Part shown: positions 23,006 to 34,438 of the stretch, one piece after another
Numbering within the stretch: position 1 is the first letter of the stretch
Layout: each line of letters opens with the position of its first letter
Source: Zygnema cylindricum
Taxonomy: Eukaryota > Streptophyta > Zygnematophyceae > Zygnematales > Zygnemataceae
Direction of reading: 5' to 3'
Assembly (NCBI GenBank): GCA_037447655.1
Contig: JBBHKE010001459.1
Location: 94,796-158,795, forward strand
Length of the DNA stretch: 64,000 bases
Notes under the pieces: generated by a model
Database searches by the model: none
Told to the model about the DNA's origin: nothing
Seen by the model: the letters and a program-made list of their open reading frames with translations, nothing else
Translations under genes and position numbers: made by a program

Positions 23006-23047
23006 CCTACCAAAGGCCTACCCAAAAACGCCTACTTTTGAACTATG
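23006..23047 (-). repeat. end fragment of MITE family M1
   Basis: GGCCTACCCAAAAACG followed by CCTACTTTTGAACTATG is the inverse of the left end of the complete M1 copy at 26684. The rest of the copy is not recognisable. Confidence 0.55.
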
Positions 23048-23460
23048 GTATGTCCCAAGATTACGATGCGACTGTTTGGAAAAGTAACCCTCGATTAAAT
23101 GTGACAAGTGTGTACGAAGAATATACGATCTTCTCCGATCTCGGTTACCGACAATATATGTCAGTGTGAATTGTATCGTAATGTGTAAAACGATGTGTGC
23201 CAGAGGTCGCAAATGGTTACCCAAAACCGTAACCTACCGTTACCCGACCGCCCGCGTCGGATCCGAAACGGATTCGGATGCCAAATTTGGGGGGCCAGGC
23301 GGATTCGGGCGGGTGATTAAAGGTTTTGTACTGTCCATACTATCCAACATTATTGTAATTTTTACTCTTCGTATCGTCGAAGCTATGAGGGAGATGTACC
23401 ATTAATTTTGTACATATTCGAGTACGGGCGTGTACGGGTAGTCGCGGGAAATCGAGTTTC

Positions 23461-23787
23461 GGTTTAACTTTTTTTTTCGTAAACGCGTATCGGGTAACGA
23501 GTAACAATTTAGGAGCGTGACATAACCTGGTCGGGCGTCGGGTACTGAGATTTTGAAAAAAAAAAATGTCGATTTCGGTTATCTAAAAGTTTGACTTTTG
23601 CGACCTCGGATGTGTGCTATCCTTTTCACCAAACATCAGAGGTCGCAAAAGTCAAAATTTTCCATACCCGAAACCGACCGTTTTTTTTTTTTTCAAAATC
23701 TGAGTAACCGACGCCCGACCGAGTTTTGTCACGCTCCAAAATTGTTAACCGTTAACCGACCGTCTTTTACGAAAAAAAAAATTAACC
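23461..23787. repeat. diverged inverted repeat, about 327 bases
   Basis: The left arm GGTTTAACTTTTTTTTTCG, GGAGCGTGAC and GGTCGGGCGTCGGGTACTGAG is mirrored by CTGAGTAACCGACGCCCGACC, GTCACGCTCC and CGAAAAAAAAAATTAACC. The centre is near 23624, where TTGACTTTTGCGACCTC faces GAGGTCGCAAAAGTCAA. Arms are imperfect, so it is older than the hairpin at 21325-21698. Confidence 0.7.
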
Positions 23788-23905
23788 ACCTTGATTGCCA
23801 TTTAGCGTTGCCCTGAACCGAAAAGTACAAATGAATCAGTAATATTTATATAGCCAATAATTACGATTTATCTAGCTTCCCTTGGATTTGCAGATGATCT
23901 TACTA

Positions 23906-24391
23906 CACCGCCAATCGTTATTAGCGCAGTTTGATTAGTATAATAATAATTATAGTGGTGTCGTTATTTAAGAATTTGAAAATTTTGGAAAAAATCACAT
24001 TCTAATTGCGATCTTGGTAATTTGGATCTTTGAAAAAATGTCGGTATAAAACATGCTTACATAAAATAAAAAATCATGCAAATCTGACAAATCCATAACA
24101 AATCATTACATTCACACGTCGAAGCTTTTGGACGAATATATGGAATGGGATTTTCTGACCTGGTTTTTTTCTCTTTAGAGCGACATTCTCTCGGCCCGTT
24201 TTAAAACTAATTTTTTAATTTTTTAACCAAAATGGTACATTTAGCAGTCCGACCGACCGGACAACTCTATTAGAGACAACATATTGAAAATAACCCTAAA
24301 TCAAATAAAGGAAAAAATAGAATGAGCTACACTAATGGAGAATAAAAAAAAAGCGGGGCCTTAATTAGTGTACGCACTACGATTGGCGGTG
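23906..24391. repeat. MITE with CACCGCCAATCGT ends and TA flanks
   Basis: The left end CACCGCCAATCGTTATTAG follows TA (23904-23905). The right end CGATTGGCGGTG precedes TA (24392-24393). TA duplications and short inverted ends fit a Tc1/mariner-like non-autonomous element. Related single ends lie at 14403-14426, 28426-28446 and 49781-49801. Confidence 0.55.
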
Positions 24392-25462
24392 TAACGTGAA
24401 GCGCTTTGTGGCTTACCTAAAATTCTTAAATGATATTAATCGCCACATGCGTTGTACCTATTCCACCCGTTTTAATATTCCGTAGTAGTTCATTCTTTCA
24501 ACTTATTTTGGTTATTTTCCACCGTCAAAACGAGTATGTCATCTTTATTCAGTGGTGTACGGACATTGTCGTCAGTACATAATTTTTTTTAAGTAAAAGA
24601 TACAATTATTATTTAATAGCCTTGGGCGCATGAAATCGGTTTAACAGACCACAAAAAATGTTCGCTTATTAGACCAACAACCGTATTGTCAAAGAGTGAA
24701 CGACAAACAAATTCGTGTGTGGAAAGTCATTTTTTCAGAAAATGAACGGAAATGTCACGGCGGCGTATAACCGTAACCTACATATATACAATTTCAACAC
24801 CGAGTAGGTTTTTTGTAAGCACCTGTACTTAAAATTAATGCTTTTTTATAGTTATGGTCCATTTAGCGTAATAGTTTATTGTATTAAGGTGAAGATGGTC
24901 CCATTTAGTATAAATGTACATTGTAATATGGTGTCGAACATAAAATAAAATAAACGTTTACGTTAATACGGGGTTGATATGTATTTTTTAGAATAAAACA
25001 ACATCATTTGGCGTTGGTGATAATTGGGGATGGGAAACGCTAAATGCGCACAGTCCATAAAAAAAAGAATTTGTTTTTGGCCAATCACAACTAACGGTTT
25101 TTTGGTGGGATATGTACGGCGTTTTTTCAACAAAAATTCCATTTTCTTCACCGCGAAGCAGACGAACGCACCGCCGCCTGCTCCACCTTTCATCCATGGA
25201 TCCCGCCCTATCAACCTACAATTTCTTCGTCCAACCACTCTTAACTTTACCGTGAACAGCGTTCCATCTTGTGGTTTGTGTGTCTCTCATCTTCCTCCAG
25301 CTCCGCCTCCCCCTCCCTCCTCCTTTTTCCTCTCTCTTTACCATTCTCTCTCTTTATCATATGCCACGTGGCAGTGGGAGGGACCCTGACGAAGATCTAG
25401 GTTGAGAACCATTCGGGCGGGCCATCTGTCATCTTGTGGGCCAACACAGCGGAAGTAAGACC

Positions 25463-25855
25463 TGGAGGGAGAGGGAGAGGGAGAGGGAGAGGGGGAGGGA
25501 GAGTGAGAGGGAGAGCGAGAGGGAGGAGAGGAGGGAAAGGAAGGATTTCCAATTTAGCCAGTGTAACAGATATGTAGATTATACCTGCAATCAAATATTT
25601 TAACTCTCCCTCTCTCTCTCTCTCTATCGCTCGAGCTCTCTCTCTCTCCATCGCTCGAGCTCTCTCTCTCTCTTCCCCCCCATCTCCCTCTCTCACTCCC
25701 TCTCGCTTTTTCTTTCTCCATTCTCCCCCTCTCCTCCTCTATTGCCAAGCCACTATTACTTCCACAGCTCTTTCCCTAACTTTCTCTCTCTCCCTGCCTC
25801 TCAGCTTACCCGTCCTTCTATTCCCTTCGCTGACATTGCATCTCTCTCTCCCCCC
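25463..25855. repeat. low-complexity purine/pyrimidine tracts
   Basis: GGGAGA repeats at about 25466-25530 have closely spaced G runs that could form a quadruplex. CT-rich DNA with CTCTCTC runs follows at about 25600-25855 and stops at the N gap, probably the cause of the gap. Nothing coding is visible. Confidence 0.75.
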
Positions 25856-25865
25856 NNNNNNNNNN
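25856..25865. other. assembly gap (10 N)
   Basis: Ten undetermined bases inside a CT-rich tract. Sequences on either side cannot be assumed to be adjacent. Confidence 0.99.
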
Positions 25866-26010
25866 GCTTTTTCTGTTTAACAGACTATGCGGTGCATGCT
25901 GCACTAAAAGCAAGGCACTGAAATTCCATCTGCGGCGTTTTACATTGGCTGTTTTTTCATGATTAACACGTACGGATATTGGGGGAGGGGGGTTTTATGT
26001 TTTTTGTGGT

Positions 26011-26141
26011 TCGATATATCGGCGATACGATATATCGCGATAATTTGGTTTTCGATATATCGAAGCGATATATCGATTATCGGGTACCTGAAATTCGATA
26101 TATATCAAATATCGGCAAAAGGTCCTCGATACCCAACACTA
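26011..26141 (+). repeat. ATCGATATATCGAT element, right-end fragment
   Basis: Matches the last about 130 bases of 20883-21322 in the same orientation, ending GGTCCTCGATACCCAACACTA. The left half is missing. Confidence 0.65.
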
Positions 26142-26362
26142 AACAGTACTATTACACATACCTCCTCATGTAACCATACCCCAAATAAGTAATTATATGA
26201 ATTACACAATTAGTACTTTTTTGTCGGTTACATTTTGCGGCGTCTACCTTAAAGTCACGGAACGAAAATCACGTCGTACGTGGCGTATCAGACAATTTGT
26301 CTTTTTCGCTAAAATAACATATTATTTTAAAATATAAAATATTAATTTTAATAAATAATATA

Positions 26363-26478
26363 TACCGCGATATTTTTTGTTGGTCTCGGTACGATATATC
26401 AAGGATTCTGCTCGATCGATATTCGATATATCGAATATCAAAATTATCGCGATATGAATTTACACAATACACAACAAT
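26363..26478 (-). repeat. ATCGATATATCGAT element, left-end fragment, inverted
   Basis: Inverse of the left part of 20883-21322: TATCGCGATAATTT, ATTCGATATATCG and the CCGAGACCAACA block are recognisable, with a weak terminus CACAATACACAACA. It faces the fragment at 26011-26141. Confidence 0.55.
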
Positions 26479-26683
26479 AGTTAACACATTGTCTAATATA
26501 TATGATGACTTGTAGTTTAAAATGTACGATCGTGTATTCATGAGTATGTATTTAAAAGGAAAAAATTACATGCCTATATAGTTTGTTACAATGTGTTTGA
26601 AAATCTTTGGAGATATATTAGATTTCAATAGTTGGCCCAATACCGTTTCTATATGAGTTCGCACAATTAACTACGGTGTTAAG

Positions 26684-27140
26684 CATAGTTCAAAAGTAGG
26701 CGTTTCTATTGTAGGCCTTTTGTAGGCGCCTTTATCTTAAGTTGTGTTATGGGCTTTTCATGTGATCTTCTTAAATCGCTACTTTGATCAGCGACCGTCC
26801 AATCGTCCAAATCTGACGATAGTCCTATCGTAAGTTGTGTTATGGGCTTTTCATGTGATCTTCTTAGATCGCTACCTTGATGAGCGACCGTCGAATAGTT
26901 CAAATCTGACAGTTTAAATAAAAAATACCTCAAAACTCACAGAAAATTTTGTTTTTGTCTGAATGTTTTTCAAAATTTAGACATGACGTTTAATTCTCTA
27001 TCGATCGATGTGCAACTCAACCCTGTTACTATTTTTGTTCATTTTGCGACCAATACAATATGGGTCTTAAGGTCATATTGTATGTTTTGCGTACAATAGG
27101 CATATTGTATCGGCCTACTTTCACCTACTTTTAAACTATG
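26684..27140. mobile_element. MITE M1, complete copy with target-site duplication
   Basis: The ends CATAGTTCAAAAGTAGG and CCTACTTTTAAACTATG are inverted repeats. The flanks GTGTTAAG (26676-26683) and GTGTTAAG (27141-27148) are identical. An 8-base duplication fits hAT-like elements; a ninth matching G would also allow Mutator-like. Inside, a 93-base period repeat (26738-26830 and 26831-26915, starting TAAGTTGTGTTATGGG) is followed by CAATATG/CATATTG inverted blocks. It has no coding capacity, so a transposase from elsewhere is required. Confidence 0.75.
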
Positions 27141-27148
27141 GTGTTAAG

Positions 27149-30100
27149 TACACCCTAGGTAACTAGTACTGAACCTTGTAAATTTTCGCACGCGCAAGCA
27201 CGGAGACTGGTCCCGCCTCCTGTTTTCTCCTCGCGACCATATGTTTAGGGTTATTTTATTATTGTTTTTGTTTTATTTAAAAAACAAAAATAAATGACCC
27301 TAATGATATAACCCCATTAAGATACCCGCACATTACGATAGTTATTAACCTAAGCGTAAACAATGGAAAAAATGAAAGGAGGAGAATGATTACATAGTTT
27401 TAAAAAAATTTGGCCAAAAAAGTCACGACCTAATTAGGGTGAACCTCCAACAGGCGAAAAGTGTGGTTCATTACCGGAAAAAGTGCATTTTCGTACAAGG
27501 CGAGCGCATTTTTGTACAGGGTCGTACTTTTTTTTTATATGTATAACATGATTACTGGAGATTCGTCAAGATTCTCCAAAATTTTGGCTGAAAGTTTGGA
27601 CCGTCCGATTTTGAGTTTTCGAAGCAAACGCTCCTTTTGTCCAGTATGTGGCAAGTCTCCTCAACTGTCATCGGGAGGAGACTTGCCAGATACTGGGCGT
27701 GTCTATTGGTACACTTGGAAACAAAAGGGTATTATCCACGGCGGACGAGCGATGACGACCTCACAATTGCTAAATACCACGTGCCTTCGTACACGGCGGA
27801 TTTGAAAGCGATGAAAAAATCTTTGACGCAATATATCTCTCGGACGACTCTTTTCCTTCGTGGAAAGGACTTTGTGTTCAAAACATAATGGCAAACGAGA
27901 AAGTACAAATTTTCATTTTGATAATGATTTCGAAACGGTTGTATAACGAAATGACAAGAACGTACAAATTGTACATTGGCGTAGCTCCGCTACACCGGGA
28001 ATTGTTATTAGTGTCAATAACTATAATTTAGGTTCTTAAAATTTTGATTTAGTTTTTCAAATTGGATACATGATTTTAATTTTTCCTTGGCTTTAGTTAA
28101 GGTACTGTACAAAATAGTGTAAAGCCCGAACGTACAATAAAATCTAAATAGTGTGGTGTACGGTCTATGTGAAGCTGTACATAAATGTACCTATTCACGT
28201 GAAAATTTACAAAAAATGAATTAAATCAGACGCACACGCATAGGAACATGCGCTCAAATAAACGGGATTAGTTTGACACCTAAACTATTATGACATGTAC
28301 GGATATTTTAAATACACGACGGCGTACGATTTCTTATATTTTGTACGGATACATATATTAATGTATACTCGTACAACAAATACTTCATTTTTGCTGTTCC
28401 CAAATTAGCATTAACGCCGAAATTACACCGTGAATCGTTATTAGCCTTATGTACGCTATATTGGCACCCCAAAATTTTGACATTGATACCCGAAATACAG
28501 TGAATGAATCTAATTTAACTTTGACCTTAATTACGGTTCTTGTAATTTAGCGTGAATGGTTTTACCGTATTTATTTCGTGAATAGTGTGGTGTACGGAAG
28601 TAGTTTGTTTATACAGCAGTGTACTTCGTTACCAAAATCCTTACGGAAATTGTGGTTAACTTATGTCGGTCGCATACAAAGCTGCGTTTAGAAAAATAGT
28701 GGAGTCGTGTTTGTAAAATAGGCGTTCGCATACCTTCAGACGTTTGTTTTTATGTCTGACATTGTGAATGGATAATATGTGCACATGCTAAAAACTGTTA
28801 TTGTTACGTAAACGTAATGTTTAATACTTACACATGTTGATAATCGCGGAATGTTAAGTGTAATACAGTGTCTTTTTAACTCTATTAGAGAATCTGCGAG
28901 ATTAATAGTGTATATATTGACACTATTAAAGGGTCTATGTTGACACTATTAAAGGGTCAAACTGTGAACATAACGGTATTACCAGACCTTTGAACGAAAT
29001 AGACGTTTATTAGAGTTAAATTTGACTTTAAAATGGGTTATGTTTCACAAATCAACAACAAATTAGTGTCATTTTGTGTACATATTCGAGTGAAGTTACA
29101 TAATTTAGAATTGAAAAAACGCGGCGCCTTGAAAACGAGAACTGATAAAAAACCAGCAGCATATGCGGACAAAACACAAAAAAAAAAGATTTTGTGGTCA
29201 GACAAATCCCAACCACATCCTCATTTTCCGGTGGCAGGCTTTTGAATCTCGCAGATCCATTTTTACACGACATCGCCATTTTTTAGGCAGGATGCGGATC
29301 ATCGACGCGCCGCCTCGCTTAGGCTTGTAGCACCCAGTAATATATACCTCTTTTTAGGGTTTACAGCAGTAGTAGGGTAGACTGTAATATGGCGGAACAA
29401 CAAGGAAGTCCGAGCCAACATCGTCGCTAAATTTTTCCTGGATTATTAGGAAATCATTGGTAAGTGCGCATCTCAACATGTTTATTCATCTCTCCTGCGC
29501 TCTCTACCTCTTTTTTCTTCCTCTTTCATTGTCTCAACCTCTTTATCTCTTAACCTCTCCCTCTACTAATTGTCCGTCTTCCACATTTTTTCCCGTCCCC
29601 TTTTCTTACTCTTCTCTCTCACTCTCCTCTTCCCACTTTCCCTCTCACCCTCGTTTTGACTCATATCCTTTATGTATTTTTCGTTCTAACTTGCTTTTTC
29701 CACATTTTACTCTTTTTTTCGTTCTATATCTCGCTTATTTCGCGCCTCACTACCGCGTCGGTAATTTTTCCCTTATTCCCTCTTGAATATTTGCTCATCC
29801 TTTGACACCAGTTTCCCTCTCATCAATGCTCGCCATCGTGTTATCTATCTCTTTCATTATATTATTTCTCATTTCCTTCTACTTCTGTTTCTTCTGCCCT
29901 CCCTGAATTTTTGTCATTCCCTCTTCCATATTATCTCCCTTCTCGCCAGTACGTTTTATTTATCCCCTTGGTCGTTAACCATCCATCATCACTGTCGCTA
30001 TGTCTCCATATATTCCATTGTCAACTCCGAATATGACATACTCCTTTAGTCTCTCTCTGTCCCTTTTTTTTGCGTTATATTTGTCAAGCCCATATGCCCT

Positions 30101-30898
30101 CTACTACTTCGTTATCTTTGTCTCTTTTGTGTATCTTAAACTGTCATCGACGATGAACTTATATCCGATTGCCTGTTGCATTGGAGAGCACCCATACGAT
30201 CGTAAGGAAGAAAAAAATACCATATTGAAAGTATTCGAGCGTACAAAAGCGCATCGATTATATCGTGGGGAGGCTTTCATGGATCTATATTTCTTATCAC
30301 AAATCGGGTATACTTTGTTATACTTAGTTAGTGTTTGTAAAATATGAAGGTTTTTTTTTTTTTTTAAAGAGGATTTCCGAGGTAGAAGCAAAAACATTAG
30401 GAATTCAATACTTTTTAGAGCTTTGTTGTCTATTGTAGATTAAGAAGTCTTAGATAATTTTTTGTTTTAGTTTAACATTGTAAAAAGATTTTATCATGAA
30501 ATATATAAATTTTGTAATTTTTCTCACATTGTTGTTAATGAATGATTTTATATGTGTCAACTTTTTATATATATCTTTTTTTTTCATTGTGTGTTTTTTA
30601 AATTGCTTTCATGTTGTATGGATGACACTATCGTATTTAAATATATTATATGTTCTTGCCATTTTTCGTTTGTGAATCATCTGTATATGCTACAAATATG
30701 TATTTTTATTTTATTTCTCACCGCGTATCTTTCTTCATCTTTGGTTTTCCTATCCAGAAAACTTTGGTTTGATTTTTTATTATTGTTTTAATGGTTATTG
30801 TCTAGTTTTTTTGTGTTTCTTTTATATATGAAAAAACCTCTTATTTCGTCTTTAATATAATAATACCCATGTAATATGATAGCTGAAATTTCATGAAC
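27149..30898. other. gene-free stretch
   Basis: A+T-rich sequence with scattered GTAC-containing motifs. A duplicated TTGACACTATTAAAGGGTC lies near 28917-28963, and a lone CACCGTGAATCG MITE end at 28426. A pyrimidine-rich tract covers about 29480-30110 and a T run 30351-30365. A leader-like ATGGCGGAACAACAAGG at 29391 stops after 13 codons and is followed by a donor-like GGTAAGTGC; I cannot assign a gene to it. Confidence 0.5.
27641..27696. other. compact hairpin, 22-base arms
   Basis: CCAGTAT, G, TGGCAAGTCTCCTC pairs with GAGGAGACTTGCCA, G, ATACTGG around a 12-base loop (27663-27674). 21 of 22 positions pair, with a single G-G mismatch. The shape is like a small-RNA precursor or a short palindromic element. 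No gene context explains it. Confidence 0.6.
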
Positions 30899-31285
30899 CA
30901 GCGACGAAACAACCTCGCCGCTGAAAGGCTATTCAAAGATACAAAAACATAGGAACAACGGCTTCAATGGTTTGAATTCAACGATTTTAAACTATGTTTT
31001 TTTCGGAGATGATGATAAAATTGTTTTGTCGCTGGATTTCCGTCTAGCGACAAAACACCCTTTTTACTCTCGAAGATGATGATGAAGTTGTTTTGTCGTT
31101 GGATTTCCATTTAGTGATGACACAGCCTCTGCTTTGTCGGATATGATAAGAAAGTTTTTTCGCCGCTTAAATTCTATCATGTGATGACAAGTTCTCGTCG
31201 CTGAAAGGGCAACCATTACTTTTCGCGGTGTATATGCTGTTTAGGAAACTAACAATTTATCAATTTCCAAGAAGGATGACGAACA

Positions 31286-31441
31286 AACGACGAAGCATAG
31301 TCGTCGTTGATTAGGGTAGGATGTACAATGCAACAAAATATATGAGTTCATATTACAAGCTGAACCAACGACGAAGCATAGTCGTCGCTGATTAGGATAG
31401 GATGTACATTGCAACAAAATATATGAGTTCATATTAGAAGC
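31286..31441. repeat. 81-base tandem repeat, two units
   Basis: AACGACGAAGCATAGTCGTCG recurs at 31286 and 31367, with the following TGATTAGGRTAGGATGTACA also repeated. Each unit holds a GACGA/TCGTC palindrome like those elsewhere in the DNA transposon, so these look like its subterminal repeats. Confidence 0.75.
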
Positions 31442-31799
31442 ACACTCAAAATTTGAACACGACATTAACAACATCTGAAGGTAAATACATAAGAATTTAT
31501 AAAAATACATCAAATTCCACGATATACAAGACACGAAAACTTCAGAAAAACCGAAATAGTATTATCCCATAAAAAAACCATACACACATACGTAATCTGT
31601 TTTATCTTATGAAATCAATGAATATTGGACTCCATTAATTGTCTACATTCATTTGGCACAAGTTTAACCGAGTTTCCCACTCTATAATTATACTACCATT
31701 CCCAAACTAATATATAAAAACAAAAAAAACAATAGGTAATTATGGAATATCTTTAAGACTTGTTGTCGCTCATCCCTCCCTCATTGAAAATGTTATCTT

Positions 31800-32312
31800 G
31801 TTGACTATCTGCATATTCAATATTTTGGAGGAATTACCTTGCCCTCGCGTAAGGAGGGCCACAACTTCGCCTTCAAAATGGTTGCGATATTTGCTGATTA
31901 TGGCTTGCAATTGTTGTGTGAGCATGTCTTCTTCCCAGTTTCCGTCGCGTAGAGACAAGCCACATTAAACCATTGTTTTTCTCGCATAACTCATTCCGTT
32001 TTTGTCTCTCATCGCATTGACCTCTCGGATAGAGTCCCTTGCCAATTTAAAAGAAAATGCTTTACAGGGTCCAACCAATTTACCGGACCATCCCACGGCT
32101 AGAAGGTTTAGCCCATTGACCGTTCTCAATTCCTTTCGCCTTCCAACTGTCCCAAATGCGACCCCACACGTCCTTGATTTTGGAAATCACAAAAGAGTCG
32201 GCCGGTTGAACAAGATGCGTTGCAATTGGTGGAAAATAGTGTAACAGGGTGTTTTTGACCTTTAGAACTTGCTCCAACTCGTCGGACTTGTTGTGACCAC
32301 CGCACTTGTCCA
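31800..32312 (-). pseudogene. DDE_1 transposase, C-terminal part of the catalytic core
   Basis: Continues exon 4 below solo LTR D. LDKCGGHNKSDEL supplies the second catalytic Asp, HYFPPIATHLVQPADSF the third; both are DDE_1 (pogo/CENP-B-like) hallmarks, the latter matching PPN.TH..QP.D. A splice donor follows RGMVR (about 32078). The tail at about 32030-31800 reads DKNGMSYARK, then an in-frame TAA, then WEEDMLTQQLQAIISKYRNHF, typical of the C-terminus of this family. The TAA and LTR D make it a pseudogene. Confidence 0.75.
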
Positions 32313-33544
32313 TGAAATTCTATGGGCTCCATTGCCCACAGAATTCGCATATCCAAAAGAAGCTAATCTAGATAGTGCCGACTCCTAGTTGATATAAACC
32401 CAAATGAATGATCCCTTGACAATTAGAACCCCAATACACCCTCACCCCTGTGAAGAGAAGACCTTCTGTGTGCTCAGTTCCACCACAGAATGCAAAGCTT
32501 GGATATGTGTTTTGGACAATATTTCCCACTTTGACTTTCCCACTAAATAAGTGCCACCCTGGCACGCAAAGACTCTGACCGACTACACCTTTGTGTAGTT
32601 TAGACTCCCCTGAGTCCGCAGCAAAAAGAATCACTGAATTTGCTCACCCGAGCATTAAGTTATGGCTGGTTAAAGATGACCTTTATAGTTACAAGCTCTC
32701 TTACAGAGAGAGGTACCTAAATATTACTAAGTCTCGGTCTGCCTACTCACGACTACCTACTACTAAACCCTAGTCCAATAGGAACACATTATAGTACAAG
32801 AAGGTACAATGGGCGAAGTACTTATTGTACGACCATTGTACGACAAGGTCTACTAGATGACACCTGTCAAATCGGAAGCCATGGTTCCTCCTCCCATCTT
32901 CTCCGATATCAAATAATATGGCGTCACGTGGCACCGCGTGACGCTATCTCCGTACGCCGCCAAAAGCTCACTTCGCGTGGCGGCTGTAATACCGGCCGTC
33001 CGATCAAAACATATTTTACAAGGTTCAGATTCGCGTACATGCAAGAATTGCTCCTTTTGGTTAGTCTGCTGTTAATTAGCTGTTGCGTTATAATTTATAT
33101 ATTTATAAAACCCGTCAAGTTTATCGTTTCGTAACGCCTTATTGGTTAAGGCTTACCTCTACAAATAGTCACAGACCATAGTTCAAATCTGGTCTAGAGC
33201 AGTTTTTGGTTATTTGTTAGTTTGTTAGAACTCTCTTGTTGTCCATTTATAAATTCCTATTGTTCCCTATATATGACAATGTTTACTCTAAGCCATAGGC
33301 TAAAGCTAACGTCTAATATGGGATGTAGGTACCAGGATCAAGTCCTGGAATCACAACCATTTTGGTACAAACTACGAATTAGCCTATCCTCTTTAGACAG
33401 CCGTGGCTCTAGCTCTCTCTCTGGTCTTCAGTGACTGCAACAAGTATGGGGACCGGAGAGAGTTGAGCGAGAAGCAGGTTGCCTTTGCTGACTTACTCTA
33501 TTTAATTTTCTAATACAGACCTAGAAAATACATAAATTTCAACA
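32313..33544 (-). repeat. solo LTR D (copia), inside the transposase
   Basis: Starts TGTTGAAATTTATG at 33544 and ends AGAATTTCA at 32313, 1232 bases. The target duplication is GTCCA at 32308-32312 and 33545-33549. No internal sequence is present, so it is a solo LTR left by LTR-LTR recombination. The last bases carry ATGGAGCCCATAGAATTTCA, the lineage's in-LTR gag start. It most resembles LTR B (CACTATCTAGATTAGCTTC block). Two tRNA-like modules lie on the plus strand. Confidence 0.92.
33136..33350 (+). other. two tRNA-like modules in LTR D, antisense to the LTR
   Basis: Module 1 (about 33136-33205) has D arm GCCT-TATTGGTTA-AGGC and B box GTTCAAATC at 33181-33189. Module 2 (about 33290-33350) has T arm CCAGG-ATCAAGT-CCTGG with a perfect 5-bp stem and 7-base loop (33332-33348). 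LTRs A, B and C carry only the second type (B-box copies near 325, 34642, 37781, 46406); E carries only the first. Confidence 0.5.
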
Positions 33545-34438
33545 GTCCAGAAATATAATTTTTTGACGTCCATCTCGATCCCCTTGGTAAGACCTTGTCT
33601 CTTCGACCCGCTGTGGGAACACCGTTTTATCATTCCACCCTTTCGGACCGGTCCGGTAACAAACGCCTACAAATATATATAATAGACAAAAAAGGAAAAA
33701 AATTAACATTTTGTATTGTTTGCTTCCATTTGCATTACAGGTAAAGCAAGCTACGTGAACCATAAGTAGCTTATAATAGGTGTCATTGTTTGAGGTAACA
33801 TAAGTTAGAAAATTAAAGAACATAAATTTCCTTATTTTGTAATAGGAGAAAGGGGGAGGTGGTATAAGAAGACAAGGTAGGGAGATATAGATTAGAAATT
33901 GAAACTAATAAACATAGATAAAGAGAAATAGAGAAACCTTCATCAAAGACTAAACGACATTTTTTTTTTTTAAACATTAAATGAGGAGGACAAAACACAC
34001 CCAGGACGTTGTCCGATAAACCTTGTATCGGGTAATTTCTGCCACGATTTCCAAAATTTATCATCGGGTTCTCGATACGAGCCTTCAACCCTCCACTGAT
34101 TTGCACCATGAGAGTCATGGATTCACCTCCTCCGGCAACGTTGGCGTATTTCACCACATCATCCCCTCGAAACCCCAACGTCTTTCCATTATCGGTGTTA
34201 ACGATCATGTGAGTTTCATCCATGTTTTCCATTAGGTCTTCGTTGCAAATTCTTGGTATACCTACGCCACCAAACCGAAACAAGCTTAGTTTATTTTAGT
34301 ATATGTCGTCAAGTAGGGAATACAACGAAATTAAAACACAATAAAAAAAATACATCATTATTCGTCATTCATAATGGAAAGAGACTCACCAGATTCAAAC
34401 CCTCGCTTCCGAACGCCCATGTGGAAGGCTACGGTATG
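33545..34438 (-). pseudogene. DDE_1 transposase, exons 2 (end) to 4
   Basis: Three pieces fit by reading phase. The end of exon 2 (34438-34390, HMGVRKRGFES) stops at donor GTGAGT. Exon 3 (34261-34001, 261 bases) carries ENMDETHMIVNTDNGKTLG with the first catalytic Asp, then GGESMTLMVQISGG. Exon 4 (33666-33545 and on past LTR D) has YRTGPKGWNDK and ends KIIFL at the LTR. Acceptors GTAG are present at 34262-34263 and 33667-33668. Element B separates this from the upstream part of exon 2; GTATG marks the cut. Confidence 0.75.

Noticed and set aside
25024-25389. 121-codon frame ending in a proline-rich stretch
   Set aside because: The C-terminal half is translated CT-rich low-complexity DNA and no conserved domain is seen.
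27461-27888. Overlapping frames of 114 and 83 codons
   Set aside because: Frames overlap in different phases around a hairpin and neither resembles a known protein.
29391-29459. Possible first exon (ATGGCGGAACAACAAGG, then GGTAAGTGC)
   Set aside because: The frame stops after 13 codons before the donor, and no second exon can be identified.
30000-30347. 115-codon frame with hydrophobic start
   Set aside because: The first part is translated pyrimidine-rich DNA; the C-terminal segment has no match I can name.
31286-31441. CRISPR-like spaced palindromes
   Set aside because: Only two units in tandem without spacers, in a plant transposon; they are subterminal repeats.
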